Positions 56,055-64,000 of a DNA stretch of 64,000 bases are shown here, piece by piece; position 1 is the stretch's first letter; the number at the start of each line of letters is the position of its first letter. A program made the translations under genes and the position numbers. Source of the DNA: Epichloe hybrida (taxonomy: Eukaryota; Ascomycota; Sordariomycetes; Hypocreales; Clavicipitaceae); the NCBI GenBank assembly GCA_019022495.1, contig JAFEKR010000003.1:3224001-3288000 (forward strand). The letters are read 5' to 3'. Below the pieces are notes generated by a model that saw nothing but the letters and a program-made list of their open reading frames with translations, searched no databases and was not told where the DNA came from.

Positions 56055-57517
56055 ATGTCCCAGCCGGAGTACATCGTGTATATAAGGGTCCCTATCCCCC
56101 GAGGGGAATTTGTCGATCCTCCACCCGTCAGCGCAGATGAGCCGAGAGTGTTAATAATGTTAACCGCTGACCCGTGCCACAGGTTCTTTGGGATTCGACG
56201 AAAGATGAAGCTCTATGGAAGATTCTGTCTGGAGCAGCGCAGAATCAGATAGACTGTACGTGATTGTACCACTCCCCAAGTCCTAATTCTATAATTAGTT
56301 TTATTCACAGTTCTGTAGGGAGTCAAGTGTAGGCCATGACCAAAATCCACGACTTCCGGCTCGCAAATGGGGCTAACAGAACACTCTCGCAGTGCCGCAC
56401 GCTTCGATGTACCCGTCGATTTCCTCTCACAGCAAGTTGCATATTTGACCGAACGGCATGCGTCTCAAGTCCGAGCTCAGGTACGAAAAGCGACTGCCGC
56501 GGCCAAAGGTTCCACACCATCACCTATACCGGGCTCCGAGCCTGCGACATCCGCGCATCAACGGACTGGCTCTGCTCTTTCAACAAGACGAGATGTACCC
56601 ATTTCACGACAAGACGTCAACGCAAGCAGCACTCCAACAACGTTTCCAGTACGCCCCAGTATAAGCCGGCATGCATCGGTCAATACGGCAACTCTCAAAG
56701 ACGGCTCCAGCTCTTCGCCTCGACACCCAACATCATATCCCAACAGGGCCCTGGACCAAGGGGCAAGAAAGAGACTGTCGTCACTGCCGATTACCTCACA
56801 AACGGCCAAATCTACCGATCTTCAAGAAGCCCCTCGCCGCGACAAGAATATATCCCCGGGTCCCGCTGAGTCAAGCTCCAACGAATCTTCAGATGACGAA
56901 TCTAGCCCCGCACAATCTCGCATAATCCGCCGCCCGCCACGATTCCAGCAGCAGGATGTTGCAGAGACTTATCAAGACGATGGAGATGATGAATCCGAGC
57001 CAGCGTTCCAATCACATCAGGGTCCCTCTGACCAGACGGGACAGGACATGGCTTCCACCTTGAAGGGGGTCGAGAGGGCCGCGGGGCGCCAATCGCACAA
57101 GGGCTCGATGGGGGATATTATGCATCAATCACAAACATCAGATGACTCGTCGACTGGCTCCCCTTTTGCTGTGCAAAAGCCCAAGTCGCGAGAGCCCAAG
57201 GGACCAGGGCCACTTTCACCCAGAAGAACTGCGGAACTGGCAGGACGAAGCCCTACTGGCAAGGGCAAAGCTAGCCCCCGGGAAGATAGTGAAGGAACGC
57301 CTAGTATGGGGAGTAGTTTTAGTGACTTGGATGGTTTGTCTTCATTGTTCATTCGATTCGGTATTGCAGTGCTATTAACTAATTCAACGCAGACGCATCC
57401 GTAACACAATCAGCTCTCGAGGAAGCTTTGGCTAGTCATATGAATCGTCCTGGTGCTAGCAGTCGCTTTAGCATAACCCAAGCATTCAGGAGCCGGTACA
57501 ACCCCAGTTCCCATTGA
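56055..57517 (+). CDS. ATG29: autophagy-related protein Atg29
   Basis: Exon 1 (56055-56126) encodes MSQPEYIVYIRVPIPRGEFV; exon 2 starts at 56183 (VLWDSTKDEALWKILSGAA); the main exon contains ARFDVPVDFLSQQVAYL and ERHASQVRAQVRKATAAAK; the last exon (57393-57517) ends FRSRYNPSSH. This is the Atg29 pattern: a conserved 85-residue N-terminal domain and a long disordered Ser/Pro tail. Atg29 works with Atg17 and Atg31 at the phagophore assembly site to start autophagy. The exon 2-3 junction is a problem: the canonical pair GTACGT (56256) and AACAG (56379) would make TAA where the family has Trp (QIDW). A weaker pair, GTGATT (56260) and CGCAG (56392), keeps frame and gives 404 residues with QIDCTAARF. 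Whether the gene is functional depends on that junction. Confidence 0.8.
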
Positions 57518-58074
57518 CATGGCGGAGGGGTTTTTTTTTTTTTTCCGGGCCATTACTCGGATGTCAACTTGGAAAATCTAGTGACTATTGGAGTTCGAGG
57601 TAGGGTCGCATTTCTTTCATGACGTTTTGAAGCACGGGCTTTACATTGGCTTTACGTGCTTTACGTATGGGTTTCTTTTTCTGTAATGAATGGACCCCAA
57701 ATTATGCAATGCATAGCATATCATTTCCTAAAGATATATCCTCGCCCGAAGTGTGACGATTATCAAGAATTGACTACTTCCTAATGCTACTTCAAGCACA
57801 GACCGTCGTGCTGGCTTGTGAATTGTACTGTCTGTTCACAGCTGGCGCGGCTGGCACGGCAGCTTACTTTCTGGCCATCGAGGTGAACAAACGCTCTCGC
57901 ACCCGTCGTCTCTGACACAAACACCAACTAGAACCCTGCTAAGCTCGATCGCTCCCCGACACATCAGCAGAAATTTCGGCGTCGGATGAACAGGAAGATC
58001 GACTCGATGCACAAATAAATAGCTGGCTTCTTCAGACAACACACCGTCCGCATACGAGAAGCTGAAATTCCATC
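57518..58074. other. intergenic between ATG29 and Arb2 gene
   Basis: No gene supported. A T14 run follows the ATG29 stop, and TTTACG words repeat near 57640-57665. Confidence 0.5.
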
Positions 58075-59522
58075 ATGTTTCGTCGTCTCTGGCCAGGACT
58101 GCCTAAAGACGCAGAGTTTCCTTCTGACCTTGAAGGCCTGGGGTACGTAACAGTCCGATTTGACACCTTTCTAGATGCATATCTGACCTTGATCAGATAC
58201 TTTGTCCACGAGAATGATGAGATCCGCTCCATTGAAAACCCAGACAACTACTTTAAATTTTTCATCAACCGGAACCCGAGAGTGAATCAACGCCAGCGCT
58301 TCGAATTTGACGGTACGCCACGCCCAAAGTCTGATCTCAAGCACCCTCAATCCTTCTAACAGTCTTCCCATCTTTCGAGCCGCCTTGACCGAAATCATTC
58401 ACCAGCGTCTAGAAGACGAAGGCCTCGAGAAGATACGTCTTCCCCTGGGTTCAGGGCCACGAGACCCTCACGTTCCGATTTTTGCCAGCCCCGATTTAGC
58501 ATCCAAGACTCGCATTGTGGTAGTTTTTGGTGAACCTTCACAGCACTTGGGTCTTCTAGCAGGCAGAGTAGCCAATGGCCCTGGTGGCATCAACAAGGGC
58601 AGCATGGTTTCCGTCGTACAAGAGCTACATAGCCACATCTCAAGCGTCGGGGATCCCTCGCCGCCGGGAATTATCATTGCGAATCCAGGACAGCTATACT
58701 GGTGGCCGGAGGGGTTCCGAACTTTGACTATCACGGACAGCGCGGCTATTCCGCTCCCGAGTCTGGTGCATACTGGTCGGCGGTATTGCGAAGACCGCAA
58801 CAGTGTGCCGGGCAATAGAACGCCCGAGGAGCATGTTTCTTACGTAGTTGACAAGCTGTTGGGGGAACAAGTGAGCGAGAGTGCAAAACTTAGTCTTGTT
58901 GCTATCGGACAGAGCTGCGAAGTGTTGACCAAATTCTTCGACAACGCTCGCAATTCGAAGCGCTGGCTGGACAGAGTAGATGCCATGCTGCTGCTAGGAA
59001 CGGTGTTTCCAACCGACACCTTACAAAACGACTTGTTCAAAGATTATCTCGCCGAGGTAAGCTTTTTCCAACAGTGATTATCTCTCGTCCAGCACTGATA
59101 TCACCTGGCAGCGCTCTCGAGCCTACATCCTCTCCTCGGCACCGATCAACACACCACTTGCTCCACCGGCGGGCAATCCCGACGAATGTATCCCGCCCCT
59201 CGGCTCTCCATGCTACTCTTCCGCTGAGCCCTCCTACACGGAAATGATCCTCGTCACTGCCTTGAAGCCAGCGTTGCAGTACTTGCAGGATGTAGCTACT
59301 TCGCCAGGCTACAAGAACGACGGCATTGTCGTGGCGGAGAGACCCCAGCGAGAGTTCAACGACGAGGACTGGGAGAGGCTACCTGATGGGGAAAAGCCGA
59401 GTGTTGACGTGGTGAATGAGGATGCTATGAAGGCGCAGTTGAGAAATGCCAGGCGGTGGAGGAAGATAGTCAAGACGGGTGAGATTCCGGACACGGATAG
59501 CTCGGATGAAGAAGAAGAGTAA
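58075..59522 (+). CDS. Arb2-domain protein
   Basis: Four exons, 58075-58142, 58197-58312, 58380-59056 and 59112-59522, all in frame, give 423 residues. MFRRLWPGLPKDAEFPSDL, then GYFVHENDEIRSIENPDNYF and FFINRNPR begin the protein exactly as in fungal Arb2-type proteins. The alpha/beta core has VVVFGEPSQHLGLLAGRV, KGSMVSVVQEL and PPGIIIANPGQLYWWPEG. The C-terminus is acidic (DTDSSDEEEE). In fission yeast Arb2 is part of the argonaute siRNA chaperone complex acting in heterochromatin silencing; the same domain also occurs in Hda1-type deacetylases. Which partner this protein has is not visible. Introns are 54, 67 and 55 bp. Confidence 0.85.
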
Positions 59523-59680
59523 ACTTGGCGTACAGTAAATACTAGCAAGGGGGGAAGTGACGGAGGACGTCTTTTACGCGGTGCCGTAAGCGGGCGCAAG
59601 TCAGGGTTTCTTTTGTTTTTGAACTCCTAAGGGTTTATACAATTTACTGTAGCTTCGCTTGATCATAAAAAAAAAATACA

Positions 59681-61360
59681 CTATGCTTTGAAATAGGACA
59701 TGATCCCAACCCCAGGGGGGGTCACATCCTCCAACAATTCTCGAGTTCGTCTCGTTCTTTCTTGAACAACAGCCTCTTCTGCTGCCCACCGACCTTCTGC
59801 GTCTGGGGAACCACCCCAGAATGAAAACATGCTCGTCTTGGAGCCATTGGTCTTCCTTGCCTCTTCCGCCCTGGCTAACCGAGAGATCATGATGGTCCAG
59901 TTTTCCAGCCCGGTGGACAGACACTCTCGACATACTCGTACCGTTTCCTTTTCTTTGCTAGCGGCGCCAAGAACGCGTAGTTGTTCTTCGGCCAAGTCGA
60001 CGCCGTCTCTTGTCCATGCCACGCCCTCTTCCTTGGCAGATATTGCGTAGAGAATCTCTCCAATGTATAGATTGAGGGACGCTTCTTGGCAACGCTCGTA
60101 TGGGTCCCGCCACGGTGCCTCAGTGCCATCTGGGCCAGGAGGAGGGTACGCAGGGGGGCCGAAGTAATTGAGGAATTGCTCGTATAATGATTCACGCTGT
60201 TTTTTGGGCCGCGAGGTAGGCGGGGGGGTATCAGATAGAGAGCGTCGAGTGTGAAGGAGCGAGATGTAGATGGGAAGGGCGGATTGGATGTCGCCCTTGC
60301 GGGCTTTGTGGTTAGCAATGGCTGTGAGAGCTTCGAGGACGTTGAGTGATGGTGCTGGCTCATTGCTCTTGATGACAAATGTCTTGGTATCGCATGGTAC
60401 TTTGGACGGGTCCGATCCTCCTGATGCCTCTGTCAGTGCGAGGCTGTATAGCGCGTCCACGCCTTCTTGTCTGTTCTTGAACTCCATGAACGTGGCATAT
60501 TCAAGAGCAGCTTCCATCTTCTGTCGGGAACTCAGCCCTGTTGTAGTCAGTATCTTGGTGTACCAACGGTCAGCTGAGGGATACGCTGGTTCGCACACTT
60601 CCTCCCGCGGTGCGTGCGGTTGGCCGGCGTGTATGGGTTTCGGTCGAGGATTCGAGGGTCCAATGACGAATTCGGGAGCACACACGATATTTCGTTCCGT
60701 GTCGCGCACCCATCCATCCACATGCTCCGCCGCCTTGGCAGCCAGCATGATGGCCTCGAAATAGCCCCTTCTCCATTGTTCGGACATGGCTGAGATGTCG
60801 CAATTGATGAACTCGCCAGGCACTTCGAGGGATGAGTCCACCTTGCCACTGAGTTTCAAAACTTTTTCGCCCCCCAGTTTCGGGTCCTCCAGTCGTATGA
60901 CGACACCTCTGGCCAGTTCGAGACATCGAGCCCAGTTGACTTCTCCGTTCTTGGGGTCCCTGAAGCGCTGTGCATCTCGCAAGAACTTCCTCGTCAGGTA
61001 ATTCCACTCGTGTGGTGTGGGGTACTCTCGCTCGTTGATTTCTTCGTTGACCGCGAAGAAGATGACGATCACGCACGCTGCGAGACCCCATAAGGTCAGG
61101 GTATATCGGGCAACGAGTTTGGCTTCGTGCTTGAGCCAGCGCCTGCGCTCAGAGGTAAACGACCGGGCAATGGATGGGCTGGCCTTTGGTACGAGCAGAA
61201 ACGGGAGGCTTGGTCGGGATTTGGTACATGTAAATTTGGTTTGGTGGGCGAAAGAGCGGATGCAGATGAATCGAGAGCTTGCTGAGGTGGGCACAGCGAG
61301 CTGTTGCCGTCGGACAACTAGCCTGGCGCGCATGGTAAAGTGCGCGGCCCAATGGGCCAA
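59681..61360 (-). CDS. mitochondrial single-pass membrane protein with TPR-like helices
   Basis: Single exon, 559 residues. The N-terminus is a matrix-targeting type (MRARLVVRRQQLAVPTSASS, rich in Arg and Ser), then one membrane helix (LWGLAACVIVIFFAV, about residues 91-105). Conserved blocks follow: EWNYLTRKFLRDA, WRRGYFEAIMLAAKAAEHVD, FVIGPSNPRPKPI, EALTAIANHKARKGDIQSAL (TPR-like) and NLYIGEILYAISAKEEGVAW. I recall such proteins being database-labelled as maltose permeases, which one membrane helix does not support. A link to the i-AAA adaptor Mgr3 (also one helix plus TPRs) is possible but unproven. Start may be 61333 (MRARL), nine residues in. It is divergent from the dehydratase gene, also mitochondrial. 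Confidence 0.8.
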   Translation of the reverse strand: MAHWAAHFTMRARLVVRRQQLAVPTSASSRFICIRSFAHQTKFTCTKSRPSLPFLLVPKASPSIARSFTSERRRWLKHEAKLVARYTLTLWGLAACVIVIFFAVNEEINEREYPTPHEWNYLTRKFLRDAQRFRDPKNGEVNWARCLELARGVVIRLEDPKLGGEKVLKLSGKVDSSLEVPGEFINCDISAMSEQWRRGYFEAIMLAAKAAEHVDGWVRDTERNIVCAPEFVIGPSNPRPKPIHAGQPHAPREEVCEPAYPSADRWYTKILTTTGLSSRQKMEAALEYATFMEFKNRQEGVDALYSLALTEASGGSDPSKVPCDTKTFVIKSNEPAPSLNVLEALTAIANHKARKGDIQSALPIYISLLHTRRSLSDTPPPTSRPKKQRESLYEQFLNYFGPPAYPPPGPDGTEAPWRDPYERCQEASLNLYIGEILYAISAKEEGVAWTRDGVDLAEEQLRVLGAASKEKETVRVCRECLSTGLENWTIMISRLARAEEARKTNGSKTSMFSFWGGSPDAEGRWAAEEAVVQERTRRTRELLEDVTPPGVGIMSYFKA

Positions 61361-61606
61361 ATGTTCTTCTTCAGTGTTATTGTGTTTTCCTCAAGGCCGT
61401 ATTTTCAAACTAATCCGGACTTGTCGATGTGGTCTTGTCAGCACAGAGCTGAAGCTTGAAAATGGTGGGCTGCAAGTCGTGGTAGTTGGCGAATGACTAA
61501 GCAATTAATTGTTTTGCGCGAAGACGTCAACAGTAACTCACTCGTGTACTCTTTTTTTTTTTTTTTTTTGGAGTCTGGGGTAGGCATTGCTGTCATTTCA
61601 TGAAAC
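61361..61606. promoter_or_regulatory. bidirectional promoter of two mitochondrial-protein genes
   Basis: The start codons of divergent genes are 246 bp apart. An uninterrupted T run of about 19 (61551-61569) precedes the plus-strand gene by 37 bp. Confidence 0.55.
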
Positions 61607-63205
61607 ATGTCTTCGTTTTTCTCAGATACCCTCTCGAACCCTCGGTTTCAATTCCTTGCCACGGCTGTGCTTTCTGGTGCAACTGTCGCATCCCTCATCC
61701 TTGGCTACCAAGCGCTCGAGAGGGAAGAGAGACTCGAAGAGCTGAAAAGCTCAATTCCCCAACTGGAGGATAACTGTCATCAAACCAGCAAGGTAATTCG
61801 AATAAGTCTACCTTTTGTGCTTTGTGACTGTGGCGCTATGTACTTCCCGGGCTAATGATTTCGGGCTTAGCTGAACGATTTTGGAGCTTCTTCTAATGCG
61901 GCAGTCGATCAAGAGGATGCTAGGAATCAAGCTTTGGCAAAGAGAGCGCAGGCCGGCGATTTTGATGAAGAGCTCATTCTGGAACAGCTAGCCCGGAATA
62001 GGGTGTTCCTCACACCCGAGGGTCTTACGAAACTGCGAGACGCGTTTGTCATTGTCGTGGGATGTGGCGGAGTGGGCTCTCACTGCGTTGCCGCTCTTGC
62101 ACGTTCTGGAGTTTCCAAGATCCGACTCGTTGACTTTGACCAAGTCACCCTCAGCTCATTGAATAGGCATGCTGTCGCGACATTGGCTGACGTGGGCACT
62201 TCCAAAGTCCATTGCTTGCAGCGAAGGTTGATAGCCATTGCGCCGTGGGTCAAGTTCGACTTGCGGCAGGAAAAGTTCGATGGGTCGGTTGCGAAGCGAA
62301 TCCTGGGGCAGTGGGAGGATGGCCGGCAGCCAGATTTCATCGTTGACGCAATTGACAATATTGAAACCAAGGTGGAGTTACTTAAGTACTGCCACGACAA
62401 CAAACGACCCGTCATTAGTGCCATGGGCGCCGGCTGCAAAAGCGACCCTACTAGGATTGTGGTTGGGGACATTGGCGCAAGCCGAGATGATGGCCTGTCG
62501 CGGGCAACACGACGTCGTCTGAAGTTGCTTGGTATCACAAGCGGCATCCCAGTTGTGTACTCCACAGAGCAGTCCGGAGAAGGGAAGGCCGGGCTGCTCC
62601 CCCTACCAGAGGAGGAGTTTGAAAAGGGCTCCGTGGCGGATCTTGGCGTCATGCCAAACTTCAGAGTCAGAATTTTGCCAGTCCTGGGTACCATGCCAGC
62701 CGTGTTTGGCTTGACAGCTGCCAACCACGTAATACTCAGCATCACGGGATATCCATTAGATTACGTCCCTGCGAAGGGCAGGGAAAAGATGTACGAAGGC
62801 ATCATGACGTATGTTCAGGGGTCGGAGGATCGACTTGCTCGAATCTTGGGCTTGGACACGGTTGGGCTCAAAACTCCCCTGACTACCGGTGACGTGGCGT
62901 TCGTGACAGAAGAGCTCTACCACGGACGCAGCATCATCAGCGGCATATCTACAAAATTAGTCTTGATTCGATGGCGTCGGCCTGGGGGATCAAGCATGCA
63001 CGTCATAGGAGAGGGTAAAGACGTGCAAAAGTGCTCGACCGTCAAGCTACGAGACCTTGTCTGCATGACTAAGGAGGAGGCAACTAGACATGAGAAAGAG
63101 ATTTTCAAGGCCAACAAGAAATTAGAGGAGGTGTATGATAAGGAGACCATTGAACGAATAGAGACGAAGCTGGCCTCAGCCGCCAAGTACGAGCAGTTTC
63201 GATAG
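61607..63205 (+). CDS. tRNA threonylcarbamoyladenosine dehydratase (TcdA / Tcd1-Tcd2 type)
   Basis: Two exons, 61607-61792 and 61871-63205 (78-bp intron, phase 0), give 506 residues. Residues 15-35 form a membrane helix (FLATAVLSGATVASLILGY), as in the yeast outer-mitochondrial-membrane enzymes. An E1-like Rossmann domain follows: VVGCGGVGSHCVAALARSGV (nucleotide loop near residue 126), VDFDQVTLSSLNRHAV, FIVDAIDNIETKVELLKYC, ISAMGAGCKSDPTRI. The C-terminal half has VPAKGREKMYEGIM and a charged helix. The enzyme uses ATP to cyclise t6A at position 37 of tRNAs that read ANN codons, giving ct6A. No feature is missing, so I expect it to be functional. Confidence 0.92.
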
Positions 63206-64000
63206 ATCATCTTGGATAAGTACAACTCATGAAGAATCAGATGAACCAGAAGACGAACAGCATGAGCATGATTGTCGGGTGATGAGGCTCTGTTTACGCC
63301 AATCCAGTAGTTCGCCAGGGCAACAACCATGCGATTCTCGAGTAACAGCGTCATAAGTTGGTCTGTGTTGACGCATAGCGAAAACACACCAACCAACACA
63401 AGCCATACCCGGAGTATGCTAATTCTCTTTTTTTTTTTCATGGATGGATGACTGCGGGCGGCAACATTGGGAAATTGTGTTCGTGACCGTTGGCTCTAAC
63501 GAACCACAGTACATTGACACAGCAGCTCAGAGTGACACAGTCTCTTCTTCATCATACACACACACAGCATGGGTGGGCACCGAAAGAAAAAATATCACGA
63601 GAAAATCCACTCGCACACCTCCATTCAGCTTCGATGTGCTTTTAAGTCTGGGTATTACAGTATTGAAGTCCAACTTGCAAGACCGACTATACGATAGGCC
63701 GACCCTCGCAAGAGCCTTGACTGCGAGATCTGTTGTTCCTCGTGGGCCGTGGCTATGCCTCCTCTGTGATTGTCGCTGCATGAATAGTTGAGAAGTGGAG
63801 GTGGAAGGATGAAGGATGATTTGACGATGAAAGTATCTTTGTCTCTTAGCCAATAAAACGTCTAAAAAGTTCTCCTAGTTTTGCCCCTGTTGAAAGCATG
63901 ACGACCAACTATTGGTGGACAGAGATGCACATCCTGTCTCCTTGCAGCCCGAACTCTCCCTACTGCATGAATGTCAATTCACCTTTTCCCGGACAACGCA
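63206..64000. other. intergenic at the window end
   Basis: No gene supported. An AATAAA lies near 63853. Short frames on both strands overlap and show no domain. Confidence 0.45.

Noticed and set aside
59681..61360. Label of maltose permease for the mitochondrial membrane protein
   Set aside because: Only one membrane helix and a mitochondrial presequence are visible; a 12-helix sugar transporter is excluded.
1..64000. CRISPR array, rRNA operon, or telomere repeats
   Set aside because: No spaced direct-repeat array, no rRNA sequence and no TTAGGG tandem run seen; a single TTAGGG at about 43768 is chance.
1..64000. Secondary-metabolite gene cluster
   Set aside because: No polyketide synthase, NRPS, terpene cyclase or P450 gene was recognised; the permease alone is not evidence of a cluster.

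Overview
The window reads as nuclear DNA of a filamentous ascomycete (Pezizomycotina, most likely Sordariomycetes and perhaps Hypocreales; the lineage is inferred from protein character, not from a search). Genes carry short GT-AG introns of about 45-135 bp, intergenic DNA is moderate, and the conserved proteins are typically fungal: Mediator MED6, eIF2B delta, ArgJ, HIS3, APC/C Cdc16, Tra1, Atg29 and Arb2. All exon coordinates come from reading splice signals and checking the reading frame by hand.

Layout. 1-8 kb is gene-poor, with minisatellites and at least one decayed gene (a bacterial-type substrate-binding protein relic, 6.7-7.6 kb). 8-23 kb is a conserved block: fatty-aldehyde dehydrogenase, MED6 divergent from an MMTAG2-like protein, a very large GHKL-ATPase/DUF3684 protein that ends in an HExxH motif, a small complex-I-type subunit, and eIF2B delta. 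24-30 kb holds ArgJ and HIS3 (convergent amino-acid genes with TGA(C/G)TC(A) sites of the general-control type) and CDC16, which carries an apparently identical 799-bp tandem duplication. 30-31 kb has a truncated DUF6546 relic. 31.4-43.2 kb is one giant gene, TRA1, with four exons and 3851 residues.

44-57.5 kb is an accessory, decaying stretch. It has intact genes (a Dal5-type MFS permease and a TPR protein) among relics: an MPPED-like phosphoesterase, an Atg22-like transporter with its middle deleted, a secreted Dcr2-type phosphatase with a frameshift in its catalytic motif, and an ankyrin protein. ATG29 follows, with a doubtful second splice junction. 58-63.2 kb returns to ordinary genes: an Arb2-domain protein, and a mitochondrial membrane protein divergent from a TcdA/TCD-type tRNA dehydratase.

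The points most worth a second look are the in-gene CDC16 duplication, whose junction looks blended and could be an assembly artefact or a real duplication rescued by a 44-nt intron; the metzincin-spaced HExxH motif at the end of the sacsin-like ATPase; and the density of broken genes between 44 and 56 kb.
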